A stretch of DNA of 64,000 nucleotides from Bacteroidota bacterium (GTDB lineage: Bacteria > Bacteroidota > Bacteroidia > Bacteroidales > Paludibacteraceae). The DNA is taken from NCBI GenBank assembly GCA_017860295.1, contig JAFNAS010000017.1, positions 1 to 64,000 of the forward strand, in the 5' to 3' direction. Made by a program: the position numbers and the translations under genes. The notes under the pieces are model-generated. The model made no database searches and was not told the origin of the DNA. It saw nothing but the letters and a program-made list of their open reading frames with translations. Position 1 is the stretch's first letter. Each line of letters begins with the position of its first letter. Positions 54,100-62,087 of the stretch are shown here, one piece after another.

Positions 54100-55053
54100 T
54101 TAAAACCGATCGAGACAAATAGTGGGATAACGTTGCAACAAGCGTTCTTTTCGCAATAACGTTTGTTGACGAAAGCGGGCATACTCTTCCGAGTCTGGAT
54201 TGAGCGGACGATGAGCCAAAGCGCGAGTTATCTGCTCCACCTCGTGCATGGTGTCGCGCGTAGATTGATCAAAACAACAATCGGCAAACCGTTCCCAGAT
54301 ATAATCTACGGCCACATCCGTAGGATGCAACATATCGGCAGCATAAAAACGGTAATCGCGCAGTTCGTCCATCATCAGTTCGTAGGCCGGAAAATAGACT
54401 GCATCACACGCCTGCACCAACTGTTCGATAGCCAGCAACAACGTCGCTTTACTCAGTTGGTTCTCATGTGCCCCATCTTTCCAATGACGTATCGGACTCA
54501 CCGTAAAAAGGAGCTGTAACTTCGGATTCACCTCCTTCAGTTTCGTCACAAGAGGAGCCCACCGAGAAACAATGTCATCGACCGACGACCGCGACCGCAC
54601 AAACTGCTTTTCAGGCACTTTATGGCAATTAGCAACTACAGCAGCAGCCCCCTGCCGACGGTATACCCACGACGTACCAAAAGTAATCAGCAAAAAGTCG
54701 GCATGATGCAAACGCCCAGCAGCCGAAGTAAAACGTCCATTGATATTATCGAGCGTTTTGGCAGCCGTTACTGCCGAAAAACATCCGTGATGCGCATCGC
54801 TATGCCACAAACCGTTGCAATAAAAAAGTTCCGACTCCACATACGGATTCCCCGCAAGCAACCGCTCGAGCGAAGAGGCGATCGAAAGCGGATTGTACAA
54901 GATCCCAAACGGATTGATATCGCTATCGAAACCGTACCGTTGCAATCGTTGCCCCATATTCGCAGCAAAACACGAGCCCATAGTCAACAAGCAATCGTCA
55001 TACGTAATGGACAACAGCGGCGAGGGGATGGAGATTTCGGTAGTCAATTTCAT
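54100..55053 (-). CDS. GSCFA domain-containing protein
   Basis: This 317-residue protein has the diagnostic GSCFA motif (LLTMGSCFAANMGQRL), which holds the nucleophile-like Ser and Cys. It also has LLITFGTSWVY, LLFTVSPIRHWKDG and FPAYELMMDELRDYRFYAADMLHPT, a pattern recalling SGNH-type hydrolases (Asp/His near the C-terminal DMLHP). The family is common in Bacteroidota, with no proven reaction. The ATG at 55053 is preferred; an upstream ATG at 55110 would add 19 residues encoded by the low-complexity tract GGTAAAGGGTAAAAGG and is probably not used. Confidence 0.88.
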   Translation of the reverse strand: MKLTTEISIPSPLLSITYDDCLLTMGSCFAANMGQRLQRYGFDSDINPFGILYNPLSIASSLERLLAGNPYVESELFYCNGLWHSDAHHGCFSAVTAAKTLDNINGRFTSAAGRLHHADFLLITFGTSWVYRRQGAAAVVANCHKVPEKQFVRSRSSVDDIVSRWAPLVTKLKEVNPKLQLLFTVSPIRHWKDGAHENQLSKATLLLAIEQLVQACDAVYFPAYELMMDELRDYRFYAADMLHPTDVAVDYIWERFADCCFDQSTRDTMHEVEQITRALAHRPLNPDSEEYARFRQQTLLRKERLLQRYPTICLDRF

Positions 55054-55090
55054 TGAGGGTAAAGGGTAAAAGGTGAATGGTAAAGGGTGC
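55054..55090. repeat. Low-complexity word tract, left copy
   Basis: The plus strand repeats GGTAAAGGGTAAAAGGTGAA and similar words. An inverted counterpart, CATTTACCATTCACCG followed by TTTACC words, lies at 55463-55493. The two tracts bracket the four-helix-bundle gene. Confidence 0.65.
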
Positions 55091-55096
55091 GTGCCT

Positions 55097-55462
55097 TTAT
55101 TTGTTTTCAATAAGTTTCTGACGATATGCTATCAAGCGATACAACATAGAGGCTATTTTGGTTGTCTGATCAACTAATTGCTGCCCCACGGCGGCATCTA
55201 CATAGCGCACTTTGATAGCAAGATAGAGTTGCGTCTTCAGTTCTGCCGCCGACCCTTTTGCCACAAAAAGAAATTGCACAAACTCTTTATGGCTTCGACG
55301 TTCAAAACCTTCGGCAATATTGGAAGGGACAGAAACAGCCGACCGCTGTATCTGATCCCGAAAACCAAAATCTTTACACGATTGCAATGCCTCATAAACC
55401 GATACGGTCAACTGCATCGACTCTTTCCAGACATCCAAATCTTCAAATGATTTTACTTCCAT
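55097..55462 (-). CDS. Four-helix bundle protein (S23/IVP type)
   Basis: This all-helical protein of 121 residues belongs to the family first known from 23S rRNA intervening sequences. Signatures are FEDLDVWKESMQL near residue 5, RDQIQRSAVSVPSNIAEGFERRSHKEFVQFLFVAKGSAAEL in the centre and a final ASMLYRLIAYRQKL. It is probably an oligomer; its function is unknown. Although homologues sit inside rRNA genes, this one lies between pepD and GSCFA, bracketed by inverted low-complexity tracts. The ATG at 55462 gives the usual start MEVKSFEDLDVW. The bracketing suggests a mobile cassette. Confidence 0.92.
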   Translation of the reverse strand: MEVKSFEDLDVWKESMQLTVSVYEALQSCKDFGFRDQIQRSAVSVPSNIAEGFERRSHKEFVQFLFVAKGSAAELKTQLYLAIKVRYVDAAVGQQLVDQTTKIASMLYRLIAYRQKLIENK

Positions 55463-55493
55463 ACATTTACCATTCACCGTTTACCTTTTAACG
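55463..55493. repeat. Low-complexity word tract, right copy
   Basis: ATTTACCATTCACCGTTTAC and neighbouring words are the inverted counterpart of 55054-55090. The tract ends 3 bp before the stop codon of pepD at 55496, so pepD has almost no 3' untranslated spacer of its own. Confidence 0.65.
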
Positions 55494-55495
55494 TA

Positions 55496-56947
55496 TTAAA
55501 CCGTTCTGAGCACTTCTACCAGCAGTTTCCAGAATTTCTGGGTAGCTTCTATATCGAGGCGTTCGAACGGCGAGTGGGCACCTCGGATAGTAGGTCCGAA
55601 GGAGACCATGTCCCAGTGCGGATATTTTTCGAGGAAGAGCCCGCATTCGAGTCCGGCATGGATGGCACGTACGTGAGGTGTATTTCCAAAGAGGCGTTCG
55701 TAAGCCTCCACCGTGGTCTTTACCACCGGCGAATTCGGATTCGGTTTCCAGCCGGGATAGCCTTCGCCATGTTTCACAGTTGCACCTGCCAGCGTAAACA
55801 CGCTATTGATCATCGCAGCCGCGTTGTGCTTGGCCGATTCGATGGAGCTACGTTGACTAGTGGTAACGATAATATTATTGGCATCGTCAAATTTTACAGA
55901 AGCCAGATTGGTCGATGTCTCCACCAAGCCCGGCAGTTCGTCGCTCATCCGAAGCACCCCGTGTGGACAAGCATACAAAGCATTGAGCAACGTATCACTT
56001 GTCTTTTTATCGACCACTGTTGCCGGAGCCTCATCCGACTCCAGTTCCAGTCGAATACCCGGTTCGTTGAGCAACAGTTCGCCTTCCACATCGGTAATAT
56101 AATGGTTGAAATCGATACGAAGTTGTTCTTTCTGATCGAACGGGATACCAATGAGCGCATGAGCTTCGCGGGCAATGGCATTGCGGAGATTACCCCCATC
56201 GAAACAAGCCAAGCGCAACTCCGTCTTGCGAGCCTGTTGCCAAAGAAAACGGTTGAGAATTTTATTGGCATTACCCAAACCTTTTTCAATATCATCGCCC
56301 GAATGGCCTCCCTTTAGTCCTTTTACGGTAACCGTTGCCCAAAAGTAATTACCCGGAGCCATCGCCGGAGTGTACGATAGCGTAGCTACCGTATCGATGC
56401 CACCGGCACAGCCGATAAAGATTTCACCGTCATCTTCCGAGTCGAGATTCAACAACACCGAACCTTTGAGGGCATTCGCTCCCAAAGCAGCAGCACCAGT
56501 CAGTCCTGTCTCTTCATCAACCGTAAAGAGACATTCGATCGGACCGTGTTCCACATCGTCCGAAGCCAGCACCGCCAAAGCAGCAGCAATACCGATTCCG
56601 TTATCGGCACCGAGAGTGGTTCCATTGGCTTTCAACCAATTGTCTTCTATATAAATATCGATCGGATCATTTTCGAAATCATGAGTTACGTCGCTGTTCT
56701 TTTCGCATACCATATCGATATGCGCCTGCAAAATAACAGCCGGCGACTTCTCTTTTCCGGGAGTAGCACCCTTGCGCATCACCACATTTCCGGTCGAATC
56801 GACCTCAGTTTCAACACCCAGTTTTTCGCCGGTAGCTTTCAGATAAGCAATAATTTTCCCCTCCTTTTTCGAAGGACGCGGTACCTGACGAATTTCATCG
56901 AAGAAACTCCACAGAAGCTTTGGTTCTAAATCATTAAATACAGACAT
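55496..56947 (-). CDS. pepD: Aminoacyl-histidine dipeptidase (PepD)
   Basis: This M20-family metallopeptidase of 483 residues cleaves dipeptides such as carnosine-like Xaa-His. The metal-ligand motifs are ILQAHIDMVCEK (His, Asp) and DNGIGIAAALAVL (bridging Asp), with catalytic Glu in VDEETGLTGAAAL. The C-terminal ligand His is in the region GPTIRGAHSPFERLDIE. A dimerisation lid is inserted in the middle, as in PepD. The ATG at 56947 (MSVFNDLEPKLLWSFF) is preferred over one 30 bp upstream. It is apparently monocistronic. Confidence 0.94.
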   Translation of the reverse strand: MSVFNDLEPKLLWSFFDEIRQVPRPSKKEGKIIAYLKATGEKLGVETEVDSTGNVVMRKGATPGKEKSPAVILQAHIDMVCEKNSDVTHDFENDPIDIYIEDNWLKANGTTLGADNGIGIAAALAVLASDDVEHGPIECLFTVDEETGLTGAAALGANALKGSVLLNLDSEDDGEIFIGCAGGIDTVATLSYTPAMAPGNYFWATVTVKGLKGGHSGDDIEKGLGNANKILNRFLWQQARKTELRLACFDGGNLRNAIAREAHALIGIPFDQKEQLRIDFNHYITDVEGELLLNEPGIRLELESDEAPATVVDKKTSDTLLNALYACPHGVLRMSDELPGLVETSTNLASVKFDDANNIIVTTSQRSSIESAKHNAAAMINSVFTLAGATVKHGEGYPGWKPNPNSPVVKTTVEAYERLFGNTPHVRAIHAGLECGLFLEKYPHWDMVSFGPTIRGAHSPFERLDIEATQKFWKLLVEVLRTV

Positions 56948-57040
56948 AATTATTAATTGTATTATGTAAAACAACAAGTAAAGTTACAGTTGCACAAAGT
57001 CACACAAAGTAAATTCACAACGTAACGCGAAGTTTTCAAA

Positions 57041-57412
57041 TTATAAAATCAAACGTTTAATTCCATCTTTCATTGATCTTTTATAAAAGTTCCAAAGTAA
57101 TCCAAGCTTACACCCCGAAAATCGCATATAGGTTAAACATTGCGCTATATGCTCAATTGTAAAGTCATTTACCACCTTCAATTCGATCACAACTTTTTTA
57201 TTGATCAACAAATCAATTCGATAGCCGCAATCAAATTTTACAGATTCATAAACCAAAGGGATGGGCACTTCTTGTTCTACTTGTAAACCTTCCTTTAAAA
57301 GTTCATACGCCATACATTCCCGATATACCTTTTCGAGTAACCCGGGACCAAGCTTGGTGTGCACTTTAAAAGCGGCATCTAGTACCATTCGGCTAATTGT
57401 ATTTTCTTCCAT
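57041..57412 (-). CDS. GxxExxY protein
   Basis: This soluble protein of 123 residues carries the GxxExxY motif in LGPGLLEKVYRECMAYEL. A PD-(D/E)XK-like core follows: VEQEVPIPL, FDCGYRIDLLINKKVVIELKVVNDF (Asp, then Glu-Leu-Lys). Such proteins occur in many Bacteroidota and are suspected nuclease relatives; their role is unproven. Both flanks carry words such as CACAAAGT and GCGAAACGT in inverted orientation, so the gene may move as a unit. The start is the ATG at 57412. Confidence 0.9.
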   Translation of the reverse strand: MEENTISRMVLDAAFKVHTKLGPGLLEKVYRECMAYELLKEGLQVEQEVPIPLVYESVKFDCGYRIDLLINKKVVIELKVVNDFTIEHIAQCLTYMRFSGCKLGLLWNFYKRSMKDGIKRLIL

Positions 57413-57647
57413 ACACGTAAAACTTTGTGGCGCTTAGTGTAATTACTTTGCGAAACGTTGTGCTACCGGTGGTTATTCACAACAGTTTTTTTGATGCAAT
57501 CCATATTGGGGAATATACTTCAGCCGATTATAGGTCTTATATGTCATACGAACTGAAATGTAAAATTAGCGATTTTTTTCTAACAAAATATCTTCGAGGT
57601 TAAGATATGAAAGAGATTAACGTCTCCAGAATAAAGTGCAAACGAAC

Positions 57648-57676
57648 AAAAAAAAGCCTCCGTTTGAGCGAAGGCT
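57648..57676 (-). terminator. Terminator after the GT2 gene
   Basis: On the minus strand AGCCTtCG pairs with CGgAGGCT over a 6-base loop and is followed by eight T. It starts about 26 bp beyond the stop codon at 57702. Confidence 0.8.
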
Positions 57677-57701
57677 GATATGTTTTACGTCAAAAACGAA
57701 G

Positions 57702-58862
57702 TTATTTCCACCTGAAAATTGTTTTTTTACTGAATAGTTTGATATACAAGCTGATTAGCGGCAATACAATATCAAACAGCAACAACGAAAGATAAAAACG
57801 ACGTTCGTTGAGTTGCTTTGCTATCTTATTCACCACTATCATTTGGACGACATACCGCACGAGCAACAACACACCGGCAATCGCTCCGAAGATCCAGGGA
57901 GAGAATACGGCAATGGCACAAACCAATACGTAAAACAATCCTCGCGAAACCACTTCCACACCAATGCGAAAGAGACCGTCAACCTTATAAAATGCCGAAG
58001 TAGACAGATGCCTCTCTTTCTGCCGGAACCAGCTTCTGAACGTCGATTTCGGCACCGACCAGGTCACACTTTCGGGCGAAATTTCGACACGGGTATTGTA
58101 TTCGTTGGCTCCATCATTGACAAACAGATCGTCGTCTCCCGATTGAATAGCCAACGACTTGGAGAAACCTTTCATCCGAACGAAAGTCTCCTTCAGGTAA
58201 GCCATATTACGTCCGACGCCCATATAAGGGTGCCCGGTAAGGGCATAACCCAACGACTGAATCCCGATAAAAAGCGTATCGAACGAAATCATCCGGCTCA
58301 TAAACCCTTTTTCATGCATATAGGCTCCATAGCCCAACACGAACTCGGTATTCTGAGCAAAATTGCGAGCCATATTGGCAATCCATTTGTTACTGGTCGG
58401 TTTGCAATCGGCATCAGTAAAGAGCAACACATCAAACTTTGCCGCCTTAATACCAATCGTCAGTCCCAGCTTTTTAGTACTCCGGATATTAGCATTTTCG
58501 GGCACAAACGTGCGGTAAAGATTCGGATAAATAAGGCTCAGCTCCTGAAGCAAATCGGAAGTTTCATCAGTCGATCCGTCGTTGACCACAATCACCTCAA
58601 AACAGGGATAATCCTGTTCGAGAATAGTGGGCAAAAACAGGCTTAGATTTTCCGATTCGTTCTTTGCACAAATAATAACCGAAACAGGAGGCAACTCTTC
58701 GGCAAAAGGGACAATTCCCTTATCGCTTTTCTTCCGGTACTTGAGAATGGAGGCAAAGTGAAAACTATAATAGTACAATTGTATTCCAAACACTATCAAC
58801 AAACCGACAAGCAGGCAATAATCGAGCAGTGTCAAATGTTGTAGAGAGGCTAAAATATTCAT
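57702..58862 (-). CDS. Family 2 glycosyltransferase, membrane-bound
   Basis: This 386-residue glycosyltransferase has an N-terminal membrane helix (LLDYCLLVGLLIVFGIQLYYYSF). The GT-A catalytic domain shows VSVIICAKNESENL, VIVVNDGSTDET, LLFTDADC (DxD-type metal site) and a C-terminal QSGDDDLFVN motif (ED-type catalytic acid region) with RQKERHL. Two or three C-terminal membrane helices follow. The layout resembles processive or polyprenyl-linked GT2 enzymes of envelope polysaccharide synthesis. Donor and acceptor are unknown. A -7-like TAAATTTG lies 18 bp upstream of the ATG (58887-58880). Confidence 0.9.
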   Translation of the reverse strand: MNILASLQHLTLLDYCLLVGLLIVFGIQLYYYSFHFASILKYRKKSDKGIVPFAEELPPVSVIICAKNESENLSLFLPTILEQDYPCFEVIVVNDGSTDETSDLLQELSLIYPNLYRTFVPENANIRSTKKLGLTIGIKAAKFDVLLFTDADCKPTSNKWIANMARNFAQNTEFVLGYGAYMHEKGFMSRMISFDTLFIGIQSLGYALTGHPYMGVGRNMAYLKETFVRMKGFSKSLAIQSGDDDLFVNDGANEYNTRVEISPESVTWSVPKSTFRSWFRQKERHLSTSAFYKVDGLFRIGVEVVSRGLFYVLVCAIAVFSPWIFGAIAGVLLLVRYVVQMIVVNKIAKQLNERRFYLSLLLFDIVLPLISLYIKLFSKKTIFRWK

Positions 58863-58922
58863 TTCGATGTAATCTTCAGCAAATTTATTTTTCAGTTACC
58901 GACCCCCTGTTGTTTCCAACAT

Positions 58923-60080
58923 TTACTCCGAATCGGAATAATAGGCTCCCGGCAATCTTCGCAGGTTATAGCGCGAGGCCATTATTTCTCCATACGCTCC
59001 GGCCGAACGCAAGGCAATAAGATCGCCCCGCCTGGTTCCGTTGAGCATACGCGCCGTTCCGAACGTATCGGACGATTCGCAAATAGGCCCTACCACGTCA
59101 TACGGTTCGAATTCTTCATCCGAAGTGATATTTTCGATATGATGATATGCCTGATAAAGAGCAGGACGAATCAGATCGGTCATCCCTGCATCGACAATCG
59201 CAAATTTCTTGGTGCTTCCCTGTTTCACATAGAGCACTTTGGTAATCAGACTACCACACGAAGCCACCATGGCGCGTCCCAGTTCAAAATGGAGCTGCTG
59301 ACCCGGCCGCAACTGAAGATGGTGATGGAAAACCCTGAAATAACCTTCAAAATCGGGAACCGGCACATGATTGGGATGTTCGTAATTAATTCCCAAACCA
59401 CCTCCCACATTCACATGCGCCAGTTTGATTCCCTTTTGTTCAAAGAAATTCTGAATTTCATTCACACGAACACAAAGGTTCTGGAACGGACACATGTCGG
59501 TAATCTGCGAACCGATGTGAAAATGGATTCCGATCAGTTCGATATTGGACAAGGTCGCGATCAATGCCACCACCTTTTCCATGTCCTCCATATTAAAGCC
59601 GAACTTATTTTCGTTCAGTCCGGTAGTGATGTAATGGTGTGTATGAGCATCCACATTGGGATTTATACGCAAAGCAATACGAGCTTTTTTGCCTTTGGCA
59701 GCGGCCAACCCGTTAATCACTTCCAGCTCCGGAATCGATTCGGCATTGAAGCAAAAAATGTCGTTATCCAACCCGAGGTTTATCTCCCAATCGGCTTTTC
59801 CCACACCGGCAAAAACCACTTTGTCGGCAGGAAAACCAGCTTTAACAGAGGCTTCCACTTCGCCACCACTCACGCAATCGGCACCAAAACCGGCCTTAGC
59901 AATCGTCTGCAAAATACGGTCGTTTGCATTTGCTTTCACGGCATAATGCACATGATAACCATAGCGAGCCGCCTCGCTTTTTGCAGCTTCCAAATTCTGA
60001 CCGAGCGACTTCAGGTCGTAAAAATAAAAGGGTGTTTCGACCACCCTTAGTTTATCTATCGGAAATGTCCCTTTTATCAT
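58923..60080 (-). CDS. lysA: Diaminopimelate decarboxylase
   Basis: This PLP enzyme of 385 residues decarboxylates meso-diaminopimelate to L-lysine. The PLP-lysine motif YAVKANAN lies near residue 46, GGGLGINYE near residue 230, ELGRAMVASCG follows and the C-terminal substrate motif is CESSDTFG. The length is normal. It follows lysC by about 96 bp on the same strand and supplies the last step of the same pathway. The gap contains a low-complexity tract of near-repeated words (GGCACATTGGCATATTTT). Confidence 0.94.
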   Translation of the reverse strand: MIKGTFPIDKLRVVETPFYFYDLKSLGQNLEAAKSEAARYGYHVHYAVKANANDRILQTIAKAGFGADCVSGGEVEASVKAGFPADKVVFAGVGKADWEINLGLDNDIFCFNAESIPELEVINGLAAAKGKKARIALRINPNVDAHTHHYITTGLNENKFGFNMEDMEKVVALIATLSNIELIGIHFHIGSQITDMCPFQNLCVRVNEIQNFFEQKGIKLAHVNVGGGLGINYEHPNHVPVPDFEGYFRVFHHHLQLRPGQQLHFELGRAMVASCGSLITKVLYVKQGSTKKFAIVDAGMTDLIRPALYQAYHHIENITSDEEFEPYDVVGPICESSDTFGTARMLNGTRRGDLIALRSAGAYGEIMASRYNLRRLPGAYYSDSE

Positions 60081-60176
60081 AAATGTACTATTTTTATATG
60101 CTAATTTGCCAACATGCCAATACTCCGAAATCGGATAAACGGCACATTGGCATATTTTGTCAGACGGGTTGCCTGT

Positions 60177-61487
60177 TTAGTTGAAAATAGTTTGTAAAGC
60201 CTGAAGCGCTCTTTGTTTATCCTCTTTTTTGACAAGAAAAGAGATATTGTAATTGCTTCCACCATACGAAACCATACGCACAGGCACATCCTTCATCGCA
60301 TTCACTACGAGAGCCTGCAGCCCGACATATTCGTAAAACAGATCGCCAACCACGCAGATAATCACCATATCGCTATCGACGGTAACCGTTCCTAATTTTT
60401 TCAGATCGTTGACAATTTCTTCCAGGTGTTTGCTCTTATCAATCGACACGGAGACACCTACTTCGGAAGTGGTAACAAGGTCAATCGGCGTCTGATAGCT
60501 TTCAAAGATTTCAAATACCTTACGCATAAAACCGTAAGCGAGCAACATGCGGCCCGATTTGATTTTAATAGCCGTAATGCCATCCTTGGCAGCCACAGCC
60601 TTCACCTTGCCATGTTCGGTCTCGTTCGAGATGATCGTACCCGGAGCCGACGGATCCATCGTATTCAACAGTCGAACAGGAATATTATTCAGTTTGGCGG
60701 GCAATACGCAGGTAGGATGCAGAATTTTAGCGCCGAAATAGGCCAACTCGGCAGCTTCCTCAAAATGGAGGTTACGAACCGGTTTGGTTCCTTCCACAAA
60801 ACGGGGATCGTTGTTGTGCATGCCATCGATATCGGTCCAGATCTGAATCTCTTCGGCTTCGAGAGCCGCACCCAAAAGCGAAGCGGTATAATCGCTGCCA
60901 CCACGTTGCAGGTTATCTATTTCGCCATAAAAGTTACGGCAAATATATCCTTGTGTAATGTAAATCTCGGCATCCGGATTGGCCTGCAATTGCTTCTGCA
61001 GGTTTTCGCGGATATAAACAGTATCGGGCTCTGCATTTTTATCGGTTTTGACTATTTCCAGCGCCGGAAGCAGTACCGATTTCACCCCAATCTCTTTCAG
61101 ATAGATATTCATCATGGTCGTAGAGAGCATTTCGCCCTGAGCCAAAATGATTTTTTCTTCAAAGAGCGTAAAAATACTCTTTGAAAAGGTACGGATATAG
61201 TTGAGTAATTTCTTTACCTCTGCCTCTGCTTCCAACCGGGTTTCATCAACAGAATAAAGTTCGCGCATGGTATTCAAATACTTTTTCTCCAAAGCATTAA
61301 TCACTTCCATGGCTCCTACCGGATTTTTTTTGTAAAAATAATCGGATATTTCCACCAACGTATTCGTGGTGCCCGACATTGCCGACAGTACTACCAGTTT
61401 TTGACTACCATCACAAATCAACTTCGCTACATCTTTGAAACGCTGTGCGGTTCCAACCGATGTTCCTCCAAATTTTAATACCTTCAT
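60177..61487 (-). CDS. lysC: Aspartate kinase
   Basis: The enzyme phosphorylates aspartate, the entry step to lysine, threonine and methionine. It is monofunctional, with 436 residues. The N-terminal motif MKVLKFGGTSVGTAQRF is complete. The substrate-binding region includes LQRGGSDYTASLLGAAL, and two C-terminal ACT domains (residues about 300-436) suggest feedback control. The ATG at 61487 starts exactly at the family motif and is preferred over one 36 bp upstream. A good promoter lies 45 bp upstream. lysA follows. Confidence 0.94.
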   Translation of the reverse strand: MKVLKFGGTSVGTAQRFKDVAKLICDGSQKLVVLSAMSGTTNTLVEISDYFYKKNPVGAMEVINALEKKYLNTMRELYSVDETRLEAEAEVKKLLNYIRTFSKSIFTLFEEKIILAQGEMLSTTMMNIYLKEIGVKSVLLPALEIVKTDKNAEPDTVYIRENLQKQLQANPDAEIYITQGYICRNFYGEIDNLQRGGSDYTASLLGAALEAEEIQIWTDIDGMHNNDPRFVEGTKPVRNLHFEEAAELAYFGAKILHPTCVLPAKLNNIPVRLLNTMDPSAPGTIISNETEHGKVKAVAAKDGITAIKIKSGRMLLAYGFMRKVFEIFESYQTPIDLVTTSEVGVSVSIDKSKHLEEIVNDLKKLGTVTVDSDMVIICVVGDLFYEYVGLQALVVNAMKDVPVRMVSYGGSNYNISFLVKKEDKQRALQALQTIFN

Positions 61488-61531
61488 TTTCCGAAAAATA
61501 GTGGTGTTCTGTTTGTTTTTCAAAAATCATG

Positions 61532-61561
61532 CAAATATAACCTTTTTTCGCCGACTTTCAA
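61532..61561 (-). promoter_or_regulatory. lysC promoter
   Basis: On the minus strand TTG (61561-61559) is followed after 19 bp by TATATTTG (61539-61532). Both elements and the spacing match the Bacteroidota consensus. It implies a leader of about 40 bases. Confidence 0.6.
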
Positions 61562-61634
61562 GGCAAAAAAGCGAACAAAATAAACCATTTAGACCGGCAA
61601 CCACTGCCACTCTGCATGTCGACGAGACAAGGAC

Positions 61635-61898
61635 TTATTGCCTTTTAAGCAGGTCATCGAAAAGGGCTTTCATTTCATTCCGGTAAATTCCACCTTCGTG
61701 CAACTTCTCTTCACCCAGATAAAATGTAGGCACATAATAGTAGTCGTACGAATCGGCACGCTCTTTTTCTACGTTTTCGTCTACCACTTCAATGTCGATA
61801 GCTTTATATTCATCGAGTTTCTTCAGTTCATCGATATACCCCAATGCCCGCCGACAAAACGGACAGGTGTCCTGTATAAATAATGTTAGTTTAGGCAT
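61635..61898 (-). CDS. Glutaredoxin-like thiol protein
   Basis: This 87-residue protein has the thioredoxin-fold active site CPFC at residues 12-15 after the strand LTLFIQDT. The cis-Pro segment is VPTFYL, and EGGIYRNEMKALFDDLL is the final helix. The length fits a glutaredoxin. It probably reduces disulfides in the cytoplasm. The gene stands between lysC and the PatB-like gene; the acidic stretch VVDENVEKERADSYDYYY is unusual for the family. The start is the ATG at 61898. Confidence 0.88.
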   Translation of the reverse strand: MPKLTLFIQDTCPFCRRALGYIDELKKLDEYKAIDIEVVDENVEKERADSYDYYYVPTFYLGEEKLHEGGIYRNEMKALFDDLLKRQ

Positions 61899-61904
61899 AG
61901 GTTT

Positions 61905-62087
61905 ATTTACAATTTTAGCATTTACGATTTACCATTTTGGAATCTGAGTCTGCAAAATTTAGGGTATCAAGATTCCAAAATTTCAGATTCCATTTCACAT
62001 TTTAGCTAACGCTGATTTTCAATTCAAATCCCCAAATCTTCACATCCTCAAATTTTCACATTGCCACATCGGCATATTGGCACATTT
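61905..62087. repeat. Low-complexity word tract with alternative stems
   Basis: The tract contains TTTACGATTTACC, CCCCAAATCTTCACATCC, CACATTGCCACATCGGCATA and similar near-repeats. TTTTGGAATCT (61935-61945) can pair with AGATTCCAAAA (61970-61980), while the overlapping TGGAATCTGA (61938-61947) can pair with TCAGATTCCA (61983-61992). The two folds exclude each other. It lies just beyond the PatB-like gene's stop codon. Confidence 0.6.
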
